Assembly: GCA_018066285.1 (NCBI GenBank)
Contig: JAGHRS010000002.1
Location: 186,001 to 250,000, forward strand
Origin: Candidatus Treponema caballi
GTDB taxonomy: Bacteria; Spirochaetota; Spirochaetia; Treponematales; Treponemataceae
Reading direction: 5' to 3'
DNA length: 64,000 nucleotides
Within the stretch, counting starts at the first letter, position 1; the number at the start of each line of letters is the position of its first letter. Of this stretch, positions 28,495 through 39,099 are shown piece after piece. The position numbers and the translations under genes are program-made. The notes under the pieces were generated by a model that worked only from the letters and a program-made list of their open reading frames with translations, made no database searches and was not told the DNA's origin.

Positions 28495-30114
28495 ATGTAC
28501 AGCGATAATTCGATTACAGTTCTTGACTCAACCCTGAGAGACGGGGCACAGGGCGAGGGCATAAGCTTTTCGCTTCAGGATAAACTGTCCATAGTACAGA
28601 CGCTTGATGAACTGGGCGTTCATTACATCGAAGCGGGAAATCCCGCAAGCAATCCCAAAGACGCAGATTTTTTCGCAGCCGTACGCGGTGTCCAGATAAA
28701 GGGCCACAGTACAAAGCAGACCAAGCTTTTATTGAAACACGCCGAACTTGTCGCTTTCGGTTCGACGCGCCGCAAGGACCTGACCTGCGACAAAGATCCG
28801 CAGCTTCAGGCGCTGCTGGCTGCTGACACGCCGGTCGTCTCCATTTTCGGAAAGTCATGGCTCAAGCAGGTGAAGGGCATTCTTAAGGCAGACAAGCAGC
28901 AGAATCTGGACATGATTTATGAGAGCGTGAAGTTCCTTGCGTCGAACGGCAGAAAGGTCATTTTTGACGCGGAGCACTTTTTCGACGGCTGGAAGGAAAA
29001 CGGCGAGTACGCGCTCAAGACGCTTGAAGCAGCCATTGACGGCGGCGCTTCCATAATCACGTTGTGCGATACAAAAGGCGGTTCAATGCCGCTCGACATA
29101 TATCAGTCAGTGGTCACTGTCGTAAGAAAGATGGTGCGCCGCGCTGAAATCGGCATTCACACGCACGATGACGCGGGCCTTGCTGTGGCAAACTCGCTCA
29201 TGGCAGTGCAGGCTGGCGCATCCCATGTTCAGGGAACGCTGCTGGGCTTCGGCGAACGGGCGGGAAATGCGAACCTGTCGGCTATCATGGCTAACCTTGA
29301 ACTGAAGCTCGGCTATACCTGTCTGCCGGAAGGCAAGATTGAAATGCTTACGCCGCTTTGCCGCCGCATTGCTGAAATAACGAACATCAGCCTTAATCAG
29401 GGCTTGCCGTACATCGGGGCAAATGCATTCGCACACAAAGCGGGCATGCACTCTGATGCCGTTGCAAAGGACCCCGCCGCGTATGAGCATGTAAAGCCTG
29501 AAACGGTCGGCAACGAGCGTGTCATCCTTATAAGCGAGGTTTCGGGGCGTTCTGCAATCATAGAGAAGATACGCGCCATTGAGCCGAGCCTGACCAAGGA
29601 CAGCCCTGAAGTCGCAGGCATCGTAAAGCGTGTGAAAGAGCTTGAAAAGACGGGCTACCAGTTTGAGGGCGCAGAAGGCAGCTTCAACCTGCTCGTCAGA
29701 AAGAGCCTCGGCTCATACAAGCCGTTCTTCCACCTTGAGTACTACAAAGTCATCGGGGAGCAGCCGGAGCCGGGAAACCCCGTCACGAGCTTTGCACAGG
29801 TAAAGCTTTCTGTAAATGGTGAGATGATCATCACAGCAGGTGAGGGTGACGGTCCCGTTCATGCACTCGACGTCGCGCTCCGTTCAGCACTTGAAAAGTT
29901 CTATCCTGTCGTACGCACCATGCATCTGACAGACTATAAAGTCCGTGTCATAGACTCGCGCGACGCAACAGCAGCCCACGTCCGCGTTCTCGTAGAAACT
30001 ACCGACGGCCACAACGTCTGGACCACAGTCGGCGTCTCCACCGACATCATAGAAGCCTCCTGGCTCGCCCTCGTAGACTCCTTCGAATACAAACTCATTT
30101 CTTCTGGCCTCTGA
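28495..30114 (+). CDS. cimA: (R)-citramalate synthase
   Basis: LDSTLRDGAQGEGISFSLQDKLSIV, GIHTHDDAGLAVANSLMAVQAGASHVQGTLLGFGERAGNANL; start moved to ATG 28495 because the longer ORF runs into the tRNA. Confidence 0.88.
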   Translation: MYSDNSITVLDSTLRDGAQGEGISFSLQDKLSIVQTLDELGVHYIEAGNPASNPKDADFFAAVRGVQIKGHSTKQTKLLLKHAELVAFGSTRRKDLTCDKDPQLQALLAADTPVVSIFGKSWLKQVKGILKADKQQNLDMIYESVKFLASNGRKVIFDAEHFFDGWKENGEYALKTLEAAIDGGASIITLCDTKGGSMPLDIYQSVVTVVRKMVRRAEIGIHTHDDAGLAVANSLMAVQAGASHVQGTLLGFGERAGNANLSAIMANLELKLGYTCLPEGKIEMLTPLCRRIAEITNISLNQGLPYIGANAFAHKAGMHSDAVAKDPAAYEHVKPETVGNERVILISEVSGRSAIIEKIRAIEPSLTKDSPEVAGIVKRVKELEKTGYQFEGAEGSFNLLVRKSLGSYKPFFHLEYYKVIGEQPEPGNPVTSFAQVKLSVNGEMIITAGEGDGPVHALDVALRSALEKFYPVVRTMHLTDYKVRVIDSRDATAAHVRVLVETTDGHNVWTTVGVSTDIIEASWLALVDSFEYKLISSGL

Positions 30115-30152
30115 TTAACAGACGCCTTCCAAAAGCAAACTCTCCGCGTTGA

Positions 30153-30405
30153 TTCATTTTACTGAATATACGCTTAATCTAAGAAACTGAAAAAACGACG
30201 ACTCTACAGACGAGTGGGGATGGGCGGAGGTGGGGATGACAGACGTGAAGCCTCGGCCCCGAGCACACAAAGTGTGCGAGTGAGATACCATAGCGCCGCA
30301 GCGAGCGGCTGGCGTCCCCACCGGGAGCCCATACCCAATCGTCTGCAAAAGCATATATTTTTCTCAGTTTCTTAAAAAATACTAAAGAATATTCAGTAAA
30401 ATTGA
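30153..30405. repeat. Palindromic intergenic element (MITE/REP-like), long imperfect terminal inverted repeats around a GC-rich core
   Basis: Left TTCATTTTACTGAATAT...AAGAAACTGAaAAAA...CAGACGA mirrored at right by TCGTCTG...TTTTcTCAGTTTCTT...ATATTCAGTAAAATTGAA; core has GGTGGGGA...TCCCCACC and GCACACaaaGTGTGC. Confidence 0.7.
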
Positions 30406-30414
30406 AAAAAATCC

Positions 30415-30443
30415 TTGAGTAATTCATTTCATTTCTGTATACT
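30415..30443 (+). promoter_or_regulatory. Promoter of 2-oxoacid:ferredoxin oxidoreductase operon
   Basis: TTGAGT-17 nt-TATACT. Confidence 0.65.
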
Positions 30444-30471
30444 CTAATCATTATAATTAGCGGAGGTATGT

Positions 30472-30684
30472 ATGGCTTCAGGAAAACCTGTTATAGCTGT
30501 TGAACGGTGCAAGGGCTGCGGCCTGTGTATCCGTGCATGTCCAAAGAACCTTTTGGAAATGTCAAAAGAAACAAATGGTCAGGGCGTTCATTACCCTGTC
30601 TGTTCAGATGAATCCAAGTGTATAGCATGTACATTCTGTGCAACTATGTGCCCTGATGTAGCTATCGAAATAGAGAAGGACTAA
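30472..30684 (+). CDS. 4Fe-4S ferredoxin subunit of 2-oxoacid:ferredoxin oxidoreductase (delta)
   Basis: CKGCGLCIRACPKN and CIACTFCATMCPDVAI clusters. Confidence 0.9.
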   Translation: MASGKPVIAVERCKGCGLCIRACPKNLLEMSKETNGQGVHYPVCSDESKCIACTFCATMCPDVAIEIEKD

Positions 30685-30685
30685 T

Positions 30686-31744
30686 ATGAGCAATAAAGTA
30701 CTGATGAAAGGTAACGAAGCCATCGGTGAATCCGCTATTCTTGCAGGATGCCGCTACTACTTCGCATATCCTATTACTCCGCAGAATGAAATTCCTGCCT
30801 ACATGTCAAAGCGCCTGCCACAGGTTGGCGGTACATTCCTTCAGGCAGAAAGTGAAATTGCTGCAATCAACATGGTAATGGGTGCATCTGCAGCAGGTGC
30901 ACGTGTCATGACATCTTCTTCCTCTCCGGGAATCTCCCTGAAGCAGGAAGGTATTTCTTATATTTCAGGTGCCCAGCTGCCAGCAGTCATCATCAACATG
31001 ATGCGCGGTGGTCCGGGACTCGGAAACATCGCCGGCGCACAGGGAGACTACTTCCAGGCAACACGCGGCGGTGGAAACGGTGACTATCACGTTGTAGTCC
31101 TCGCTCCTGGCACAGTTCAGGAACTTGCTGACTACACAATCAAGGCTTTCGATATTGCAGACAAGTACCGCGTAGCAGTCCTGCTGCTCGGTGACGGTTA
31201 CCTTGGCCAGATGGCTGAGCCATGCGTTCTGCCTGAGCCTGTAAAGGACATTCCTGCAAAGCCATGGGCTCTGACAGGAAAGACAGCTGACCGCGATGCA
31301 CACATCATTGCATCACTCAAGCTCGGAAAGGATGACACTTACCTGAACCGCCACGTAAAGTCACTTGCAGAGAACTATGCAGAAATTGCAAAGAACGAAG
31401 TTAAGTACGAGAACTTCATGTGTGACGATGCAGACTTTGTGCTCTGCGCATACGGAACAAGCGCCCGCGTCTGCAAGAAGGCTGTAAAGGTACTCCGCGA
31501 GCAGGGCATCAAGGCCGGTCTCTTCCGCCCGATCACCCTGTGGCCGTTCCCTGAAGACGCCATTGAGGCAGCCTGCGCAAAGGCAAAGAAGGTTCTCACT
31601 GTAGAGATGAGCCTTGGCCAGATGGTTCAGGATGTCCGCCTGTACGCAAACAAGAAGAAGGATGAATACGACTTCTACGGCGAACCGGGTGGTCTTATTC
31701 CTAAGCTCGATGTAATTGTAGAGAAGGTAAAGAGTTATGTCTAA
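30686..31744 (+). CDS. 2-oxoacid:ferredoxin oxidoreductase alpha subunit (VorB/KorA type)
   Basis: MKGNEAIGESAILAGCRYYFAYPITPQNEIPAYMSKRLP; MTSSSSPGISLKQEG. Confidence 0.92.
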   Translation: MSNKVLMKGNEAIGESAILAGCRYYFAYPITPQNEIPAYMSKRLPQVGGTFLQAESEIAAINMVMGASAAGARVMTSSSSPGISLKQEGISYISGAQLPAVIINMMRGGPGLGNIAGAQGDYFQATRGGGNGDYHVVVLAPGTVQELADYTIKAFDIADKYRVAVLLLGDGYLGQMAEPCVLPEPVKDIPAKPWALTGKTADRDAHIIASLKLGKDDTYLNRHVKSLAENYAEIAKNEVKYENFMCDDADFVLCAYGTSARVCKKAVKVLREQGIKAGLFRPITLWPFPEDAIEAACAKAKKVLTVEMSLGQMVQDVRLYANKKKDEYDFYGEPGGLIPKLDVIVEKVKSYV

Positions 31745-32537
31745 GATTTATACATTTCCAAAATCAATGAAGGACGTAAAGACCCACTACTGCGGTGGCT
31801 GCGGTCACGGAATTGTCCATAAGCTTGTTGCCCAGATCATTGATGAGCTCGGCATTCAGAAAGACGTGCTTCTTACAGCTCCTGTAGGATGCGCTGTTTT
31901 CGCTTACAACTACCTTGACGTAGACTCTGTAGAGGCTGCTCACGGACGTGCTCCTGCCGTTTCAACAGGTATGAAGCGCGTACATCCTGACAAGACAGTC
32001 ATCTGCTATCAGGGTGACGGTGACCTTCTTGCAATCGGTACTGCAGAGACAATTCATGCTGCAAACCGCGGTGAGAACATCACGGTAATCTTCATCAACA
32101 ATGCTATTTACGGTATGACCGGTGGTCAGATGGCTCCAACCTCTCTCGTAGGTCAGGTCACCAAGACAACCCCATACGGAAGAAAGGCAGAGGAAGTAGG
32201 ATATCCTATCCGTGCTGCCGAGCTTCTTAACACACTCGTTGAGCCAAAGTACATTGAGCGCTGCGCCGTTTACGACGTAAAGCACATCAACCAGACAAAG
32301 GCTGCCATCAAGAAGGCAATCCAGTACCAGAGGGAAGGAAAGGGCTACAGCTTCGTAGAAATTCTTTCAATGTGCCCGACAAACTGGGGTGTTGATCCAA
32401 CTGTTGCAGCTGACTGGGTACGCGATCAGATGGAACCATACTATCCGCTCGGTGTATTCCGCGACGTTCCTGCAGGAATCATTCCTGAAGCAGCAGCTCC
32501 AAAGGCTGGTGTCGTCGTAAACAAGGAGGCCAAATAA
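31737..32537 (+). CDS. 2-oxoacid:ferredoxin oxidoreductase beta subunit (TPP-binding)
   Basis: HYCGGCGHGIVHKLV, ICYQGDGDLLAIGTAETIHAANRGENITVIFINNAIYGMTGGQMAPTS. Confidence 0.92.
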   Translation: MSKIYTFPKSMKDVKTHYCGGCGHGIVHKLVAQIIDELGIQKDVLLTAPVGCAVFAYNYLDVDSVEAAHGRAPAVSTGMKRVHPDKTVICYQGDGDLLAIGTAETIHAANRGENITVIFINNAIYGMTGGQMAPTSLVGQVTKTTPYGRKAEEVGYPIRAAELLNTLVEPKYIERCAVYDVKHINQTKAAIKKAIQYQREGKGYSFVEILSMCPTNWGVDPTVAADWVRDQMEPYYPLGVFRDVPAGIIPEAAAPKAGVVVNKEAK

Positions 32538-33091
32538 TGACTACTGAAATCATTTTCGCAGGCTTCGGCGGCCAGGGTGTCATCCTTGCCGGAAAGATTC
32601 TTACCCTCGCTGGAATGAGCGAAGACAAGTACGTTTCACACATTCCGTCATACGGTGCTGAAATGCGCGGAGGAACAGCAAACTGCTCAGTCATCGTTTC
32701 TGATGATGAAGTTGCATCTCCTGTCATTGAGCATCCTGATGTTGTCGTTGCACTGAACCTGCCTTCAATGGTCAAGTTCGAGCCGATGCTGAAAGAGGGT
32801 GGTCTTCTTATCTACAACTCTTCACTCATCAACGAACTGCCAAAGCGCAAGGACATCAAGTACATTGCACTTCCGGCAAATGAAATGGCTGAAAAGACAA
32901 ACAATGCCCGCGGTGCCAACATGGTCGTCCTCGGCTGTCTCGCAAAGGTCATTCCAGGCCTGGTAAGCGGCGTAAAGCCATTCGAGTTCGCTCTCGATGA
33001 GGCAATTTCTGCACGCAACAAGAAGTTCAACCCGATCAACATTGCAACTATTGAAGCTGCATTTAACACAGACTACGAGATTGAGGGCTGA
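32537..33091 (+). CDS. 2-oxoacid:ferredoxin oxidoreductase gamma subunit
   Basis: TEIIFAGFGGQGVILAGKILTLAGM...VSHIPSYGAEMRGGTANCSVIVSD. Confidence 0.92.
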   Translation: MTTEIIFAGFGGQGVILAGKILTLAGMSEDKYVSHIPSYGAEMRGGTANCSVIVSDDEVASPVIEHPDVVVALNLPSMVKFEPMLKEGGLLIYNSSLINELPKRKDIKYIALPANEMAEKTNNARGANMVVLGCLAKVIPGLVSGVKPFEFALDEAISARNKKFNPINIATIEAAFNTDYEIEG

Positions 33092-33121
33092 TTTCATCCT
33101 TTGATTTCGTAAAAGAAAAGT

Positions 33122-33157
33122 GGGCTGTTTTCCAATTGGAAAACAGCTTTTTTTGTC
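33122..33157 (+). terminator. Rho-independent terminator
   Basis: GGCTGTTTTCCaattGGAAAACAGCTTTTTTTG. Confidence 0.85.
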
Positions 33158-33308
33158 TTTTGAACTGTGAAAACATTTTTTTTGCTTTTGTTAGCATAAA
33201 AATAAGGAAATTGAACGAAATTTCAGTACAAAACACTTTCGCTTTTTCTTTTTTTTTCCCTGGTGCTATACTTAAATTCACCGTTTGTATTTTAAGGAGA
33301 TTGATTCC

Positions 33309-35195
33309 GTGTCACAAGAAAATGTTACCATCCAGCCAAAAGGGATTCCTGTAAGGGCTAAAATCTACCTTTTTTTAACATATCTTTCCCCGTATGTGCT
33401 CTTTCGTCTGATGGCTGTAGGTTGTGGAGGTATGACAAATCAGGATGTAAGTCAGTTCTGTGCTAATCCGCTTCTGTATGTGTTCATTGTTATATCTGTG
33501 GCTCTGGGGTTCCTTTGTGAAATGCAGCTTGATGCCATGCTGAAAAAAACGGAGGGAACTGAAGAGAGCATTAAGAAGACAAACCGGGTTGTTAAAAAAA
33601 TAGAACTTTTCTCACTTATCATCCCTGCTGTTGTCAGTATCATCGGAACGGTGATTGTAGCCCTTATCAATCAGAATGCCGGGTTGCAGCTTTCAGCTTT
33701 TGAAGGACAACCTTACTACTATTATGCAATGGTTGTTGCCATAGGTTGTTTCGGATCTTTCTCAATGCTGTTCTATGTCCTTTTTACAACATCATTTGAA
33801 CAGTCTTTGACCTGGCTTCCTTTCAAGAAAGAGGATACGACAATGTCCTTTACCAGAAAAATCATGGTTGTCGTGTTTTTTGCCATGCTCAGTATCGTCA
33901 TGTTTATGGAAGCCATTTTCTATTCTCCGGCCAGTCGTGAACTTGCAGTACAGGTTCTGCTCATCAATGCGGTAATGCCAATTGCCTTAGTCGTAGCAGC
34001 TATCGGACTTATAAATATTTATCAGGTTATCAAGAACGTTAACAGATACATCAAAATGTCCATTGATCTGTCTGGTGAGCTGTCAGAAAAGAAATATAAC
34101 ACACCGGATATTCCAATCCTCATAAGAAATGAACTTGCGCTTTTTGCTAATTCTTTGAATGGTCTGAAACACAGTACCAGTGAGCTGCTTGGCAATTTCA
34201 AGGAATCTGTTGACAGTTCAACGAATTCAGCTGCACGACTGCAGAGGGAAATGGCAACTGCGTATGAAAATATCAACGCAATTAATGGCAATATTCAGAG
34301 TGTCAGTGACGAGATGAGCAACCAGTCTGCCGGTGTTGAAGAGGCGAGTGCGGCTATCAATCAGATTATTGGAAGGACTGAAGAACTCAACCAGAACATT
34401 GAAAAGCAGACAGAGGCTCTTAACCAGTCGTCTTCTGCTGTTGAGGAGATGGTTGCAAACATCCGCTCGGTGACTCAGATTCTTGAGCACAACGCCGAAG
34501 CTGTAGAAGAACTGGGAACTGCTTCTGATGAGGGACGAAACAGCGTCAACCTTGCAGTAAATACATCTCAGGAAATCCTTAAGCAGTCTGAGGCTGTTCT
34601 TGAAGCAAGCTCCATTATCCAGACAATTGCACGCCAGACAAACCTGCTTGCAATGAATGCAGCTATTGAGTCTGCCCATGCTGGAGAAGCCGGCCGCGGA
34701 TTTGCCGTTGTTGCTGATGAAATCAGAAAGCTTGCTGAACAGTCAAGTAATCAGGGAAAGAACATATCCACCAACCTTAAGGGGCTGTCAGGTGCTATCC
34801 AGCTTGTTGCAAATAATACCCGCGAGGTTCAGCAGAAGTTTGACAAGATTTATGAGCTTACCAAAACGGTTAAAGATCAGGAAGCGGTCGTCATGAACTC
34901 TATGTCTGAACAGGCTCAGGGAAATCAGCAGGTTCTTGATGCAATGCGGAACATCAACGATATTACAGCTTCTGTTTCTGATGGATCTGTTGAGATGCTT
35001 TCTGGTGGTAAACAGATTGTTGATGAAATGAATGCTCTTACTGATGTTACCCGCAAGATAACTGACCGCATGAATGAAATGGCAGGCAGCATCCAGAGTG
35101 TCTCGTCTGCAATGCGGAATGTTGCATCTGCTTCTGAGGACAATCAGGATCAGATTGATAACCTTGGCGTGCAGATTAATCAGTTTGAACTTTAA
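33309..35195 (+). CDS. Methyl-accepting chemotaxis protein with polytopic membrane N-terminus
   Basis: GTG start with SD AAGGAG; signalling tip [46 protein letters not shown]. Confidence 0.92.
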   Translation: MSQENVTIQPKGIPVRAKIYLFLTYLSPYVLFRLMAVGCGGMTNQDVSQFCANPLLYVFIVISVALGFLCEMQLDAMLKKTEGTEESIKKTNRVVKKIELFSLIIPAVVSIIGTVIVALINQNAGLQLSAFEGQPYYYYAMVVAIGCFGSFSMLFYVLFTTSFEQSLTWLPFKKEDTTMSFTRKIMVVVFFAMLSIVMFMEAIFYSPASRELAVQVLLINAVMPIALVVAAIGLINIYQVIKNVNRYIKMSIDLSGELSEKKYNTPDIPILIRNELALFANSLNGLKHSTSELLGNFKESVDSSTNSAARLQREMATAYENINAINGNIQSVSDEMSNQSAGVEEASAAINQIIGRTEELNQNIEKQTEALNQSSSAVEEMVANIRSVTQILEHNAEAVEELGTASDEGRNSVNLAVNTSQEILKQSEAVLEASSIIQTIARQTNLLAMNAAIESAHAGEAGRGFAVVADEIRKLAEQSSNQGKNISTNLKGLSGAIQLVANNTREVQQKFDKIYELTKTVKDQEAVVMNSMSEQAQGNQQVLDAMRNINDITASVSDGSVEMLSGGKQIVDEMNALTDVTRKITDRMNEMAGSIQSVSSAMRNVASASEDNQDQIDNLGVQINQFEL

Positions 35196-35320
35196 AAATA
35201 CTTCAGTATTGCATAAATACTGAAGATGTTGTATAAATAAAGGGCAGTATCGTGTGTCTATGCGGTATTGCCCTTTATTTTTTTTTACTGCTTTTTTACA
35301 GCATCGGTACGAGGGAATGT

Positions 35321-35902
35321 ATGTCAGAGAAAAACCGCATTGGAAAGAAAGTTAAGCTTATCCGTGAGAGCCGGAAGCTTTCAATCGAAGACGTTTCAGA
35401 GCGCACCAACCTTAGAGCCGAAGGAATTGCCAGCATTGAAAAAGGCGAACTTATTCCCGGTCTGACACCTCTTATCAAAATTGCGCGTGTTCTGGGCGTA
35501 CGACTGGGAACTTTCATGGATGACCAGGAAAATCTGGGACCCGTTTTCGTGAAGGGTTCAAACGAAAAGGACAAGAAGAGCGTAACACGCTTCTCAGACC
35601 GCAGCAATGCAGTTTCATCAGACCTTGATTTCTATTCGCTTGCCCAGAATAAAGCGGATCGCCACATGGATCCGTTTGTCATTGATATTTTCCCGCCTTC
35701 AGGAGAGGACGTAAAGCTTTCTTCCCATGAAGGAGAGGAGTTCATCTACGTTCTTTCCGGCAACGTCGAGATTCTTTACGGAAAGGACATATACACGATG
35801 CAGGCTGGTGACAGCATTTACTACGATTCAATCGTTGCTCACCACGTCCATTCTGCAGGCGGGCCTGCAAAAATCCTCGCTGTTGTCTACACACCGGTTT
35901 GA
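35321..35902 (+). CDS. XRE-family HTH + cupin domain protein (module 3 regulator)
   Basis: MSEKNRIGKKVKLIRESRKLSIEDVSERTNLRAEGIASIEKGELIPGLTPLIKIARVLGV; cupin SHEGEEFIYVLSGNVEILYG. Confidence 0.9.
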   Translation: MSEKNRIGKKVKLIRESRKLSIEDVSERTNLRAEGIASIEKGELIPGLTPLIKIARVLGVRLGTFMDDQENLGPVFVKGSNEKDKKSVTRFSDRSNAVSSDLDFYSLAQNKADRHMDPFVIDIFPPSGEDVKLSSHEGEEFIYVLSGNVEILYGKDIYTMQAGDSIYYDSIVAHHVHSAGGPAKILAVVYTPV

Positions 35903-35917
35903 TGAGGCTTTTTGAAT

Positions 35918-37570
35918 ATGGCACTGAAGTTTGATATTTCGCTCAACCAGCTTTTAAGACAGAAGACGCAGGAAAACCCTGAACATGAGTTTATGGTCTA
36001 TTCAGACCGTGACCTCCGCTTTACGTACGCCCAGTTTGACAAGCGTGTCGATGACCTTGCGTGCGGTCTGTATTCCATCGGCGTCCGTAAGGGAGACCAT
36101 CTGGGTATCTGGGCTACAAACGTACCTGACTGGCTTACGTACATGTTTGCCTGTGCACGTCTTGGCGCGGTCGCCGTAACGGTCAACACAAGCTACAAAC
36201 TTCACGAACTTGAATATCTGATGAAGCAGTCTGATCTTTCAGTCCTCTGTCTTACAGATGGCGTGAAGGATTCAAACTATGTTTCCATGATAAAGGAACT
36301 TGTTCCAGAACTCGACACGTACGAGCGCGGCTGCCTTAAGTCAGAGAAGTTCCCGTGCCTTAAAAACGTCGTGTTCATGGGCCCTGAAAAGTTCCGGGGG
36401 CTTTATTCAACGCCGGAACTGCTCCTTTTGGGACAGCACGTCGACATCAGCATCATTCATGAGATTGAAAGCAAGGTTACGGCGGATGACGTCGTTAACA
36501 TGCAGTATACTTCAGGCACCACAGGATTCCCTAAAGGCGTCATGCTCACCAGCCGCAACATCATGAACAACGGCTGGTCTATCGGCGAGTGCATGCGCTA
36601 CACGAAGGACGAGCGCGTCTGTCTTCCTGTCCCGCTGTTCCACTGCTTCGGCATTGTACTCGGCGTCATGGCTGTCCTGTCACACGGCGCAACGCACGTC
36701 CTGCTTGAAAGCTTTGATCCGCTCATCGCACTCGCATCAATCCAGAAGGAAAAGTGTACCGCCATTTACGGTGTTCCGACCATGTACATTGCAGAGTTGA
36801 ACCATCCTATGTTCAGCATGTTTGATTTAAGCTCACTGCGCACCGGAATCATGGCTGGCGCGGGTGTTCCTGTCGAACTGATGAAGACGGTCATGGACAA
36901 AATGTACATGAAGGAAATTACCTCAGTTTACGGCCTTACAGAGACTAGCCCGGGCATGACGCAGAGCCGCTGGAACGACGATGTGCGTGTCCGTGCGGAA
37001 ACTGTCGGACATGAGCTTCCTGACATTGAAGTAAAGGTCCTGAACCCTGAGACTAACGAAGAATGCGCTGTCGGCGAGCAGGGCGAAATGTGCTGCCGCG
37101 GATACAACATAATGAAGGGCTACTACAAGATGCCCGAAGCAACTGCAGAAATCATCGACTCAAACGGCTTCCTGCATTCAGGCGACCTGGGCGTCAAGGA
37201 CCCTGACGGTAACTACCGCATTACAGGCCGCATAAAGGATATGATCATCCGCGGCGGTGAGAACATCTATCCGCGTGAAATTGAGGAGTTCCTTGCCCAG
37301 ATGCCACAGATCCGCGACGTTCAGGTTGCTGCCGTAAAGGACAAAAAGTACGGCGAGATTACCGGCGCGTTCATCATCCTGCACGAGGGGCAGACACTGA
37401 CTGACCAGGATGTCATTGAGTTCTGCCGTGGAAAGATTTCAAAGTACAAGTGGCCTCAGCTCATCATGTTCATGGATGAGTTCCCGATGACCGGAAGCGG
37501 CAAGATCCAGAAGTTCAAGCTCACTGAAATCGGCACCAAGTACCGCAAAGAAGTTTTAGGAATTGAGTAA
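35918..37570 (+). CDS. AMP-binding acyl-CoA synthetase (module 3)
   Basis: [62 protein letters not shown]. Confidence 0.92.
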   Translation: MALKFDISLNQLLRQKTQENPEHEFMVYSDRDLRFTYAQFDKRVDDLACGLYSIGVRKGDHLGIWATNVPDWLTYMFACARLGAVAVTVNTSYKLHELEYLMKQSDLSVLCLTDGVKDSNYVSMIKELVPELDTYERGCLKSEKFPCLKNVVFMGPEKFRGLYSTPELLLLGQHVDISIIHEIESKVTADDVVNMQYTSGTTGFPKGVMLTSRNIMNNGWSIGECMRYTKDERVCLPVPLFHCFGIVLGVMAVLSHGATHVLLESFDPLIALASIQKEKCTAIYGVPTMYIAELNHPMFSMFDLSSLRTGIMAGAGVPVELMKTVMDKMYMKEITSVYGLTETSPGMTQSRWNDDVRVRAETVGHELPDIEVKVLNPETNEECAVGEQGEMCCRGYNIMKGYYKMPEATAEIIDSNGFLHSGDLGVKDPDGNYRITGRIKDMIIRGGENIYPREIEEFLAQMPQIRDVQVAAVKDKKYGEITGAFIILHEGQTLTDQDVIEFCRGKISKYKWPQLIMFMDEFPMTGSGKIQKFKLTEIGTKYRKEVLGIE

Positions 37571-37641
37571 CGACGAAGTACTGCGTCCTTCGTCTGACAG
37601 AGTGGAAACAACGCTTCTCATTGTTCCCGTTCTGTCGGGAT

Positions 37642-39048
37642 TTAGTTGCTTTCTTTAGGTAATCTTTTAAAGAACCAGATCACATAAGGGATGGCTGTAG
37701 TGGCGCTGAAGACGTCTGCCATGGCCTGCGTACTCACTATGCCCATGTGGCCGAATAATGCCGGCAGTACAAGAATGAGCGGAATAAAGTAGACTCCCTG
37801 CCTGTTGCATGCAAGGAACGTTGCCTGAACAGATTTTCCCGTAGACTGCATGAGCATGTTCGTTCCCACAATGAACGCGTGAAGGGGCAGGGCGATTGCC
37901 TGAAAGCGGAGTGCGAGCGTTCCGATTTTTATGACTTCTGGGTCGTTGCGGAAGAACGTGATGATCCAGGGGGCAAACGGGACGAGAACGAGTGCCGAAA
38001 TACCCATGATTGTCGCACCAATCTTCACGGTGAACCAGTATGCCTGCCGTACGCGCGTGTATTTCTTAGCTCCGTAGTTGTAGCCAGAAACAGGCGTGAA
38101 TCCCTGACCAATACCAATCATGACAGAAGCTACAAGCATGACGATTCTGTTCGTTATGGACATGCCTGCAATCGCTGCATCGCCGAACGCGCCGGCGGCT
38201 CTGTTTAAAAGTACGCTTGCGACCGTTGAAAGGCCCTGTCTGCAAAGTGAAGGAAGTCCGAGTGCGAGAATGCCGCCGAGACCGCCGACGGGACCCGTAC
38301 CCGCGGGATGGCGGTCCTTAAGCTGCCATGGCAGGTGCAGACGCACTATGTTTTTTTTCATGAGGAAGAAGCTTATGAAAATGCTGAAGCTGACCGCCTG
38401 GCTTATGAGCGTGGCAATGGCAGCACCGGCGGTACCAAGCTTGAAGGCGAATATGAAAACCGGGTCCAGAATCATGTTCAGGACACCGCCTGTGGTGAGT
38501 GCGACCATGCTGAACGCGGCGTGGCCTTCTGAGCGCAGTGTGTTGTTCATGACGAAACTTGCACACATGAGCGGGGCGCCTAAGAAGATGTAGTTGCCAT
38601 AATCTACAGCGTACGGCATGATTGTCTCAGAAGCGCCCAAAAGACGCATGAGCGGCTCCGTGCAGGTAAGACCGACGACGGCGATAAGACTGCCGCATAT
38701 AAAGGCTGAGATGAACGCTGTTGAAAGCAGCCGCTCAGCAGCCGCGTTGTTCTTTTCGCCAAGTCTGCGTGAAATAAGGCTGCCGGCGCCCATTCCCAGG
38801 GTAAAGCCGCACGCCTGGATAATCGCCATGATGCTGAAAACGATGCCGACTGCGGCACTTGCGCTGGTACCGAGCTGAGACACGAAAAAGGTATCTGCCA
38901 TGTTGTAGATGGACGAAATCAGCATGCTGATGACGGTGGGAACTGCAAGGGATGGAATAAGCTTTGATACAGGTTGTGTTGTCATCCGGGTAAACTGTTC
39001 TTCAGGTGTCATTGCCGCGGACTGCTTTACTAAATTCTTTAAAAACAT
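37642..39048 (-). CDS. MATE-family efflux transporter
   Basis: KLIPSLAVPTVISMLISSIYNMADTFFVSQLGTSASAAVGI; 12-TM pattern. Confidence 0.9.
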   Translation of the reverse strand: MFLKNLVKQSAAMTPEEQFTRMTTQPVSKLIPSLAVPTVISMLISSIYNMADTFFVSQLGTSASAAVGIVFSIMAIIQACGFTLGMGAGSLISRRLGEKNNAAAERLLSTAFISAFICGSLIAVVGLTCTEPLMRLLGASETIMPYAVDYGNYIFLGAPLMCASFVMNNTLRSEGHAAFSMVALTTGGVLNMILDPVFIFAFKLGTAGAAIATLISQAVSFSIFISFFLMKKNIVRLHLPWQLKDRHPAGTGPVGGLGGILALGLPSLCRQGLSTVASVLLNRAAGAFGDAAIAGMSITNRIVMLVASVMIGIGQGFTPVSGYNYGAKKYTRVRQAYWFTVKIGATIMGISALVLVPFAPWIITFFRNDPEVIKIGTLALRFQAIALPLHAFIVGTNMLMQSTGKSVQATFLACNRQGVYFIPLILVLPALFGHMGIVSTQAMADVFSATTAIPYVIWFFKRLPKESN

Positions 39049-39099
39049 AATAAAATCACTGTGGACAGTATATAACTTTCTCCTTTTTTATGATACCTT

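Noticed and set aside
30179-30451. 90-aa and 66-aa minus ORFs in the palindromic element
   Set aside because: Fall within the inverted-repeat structure and lack coding signatures.
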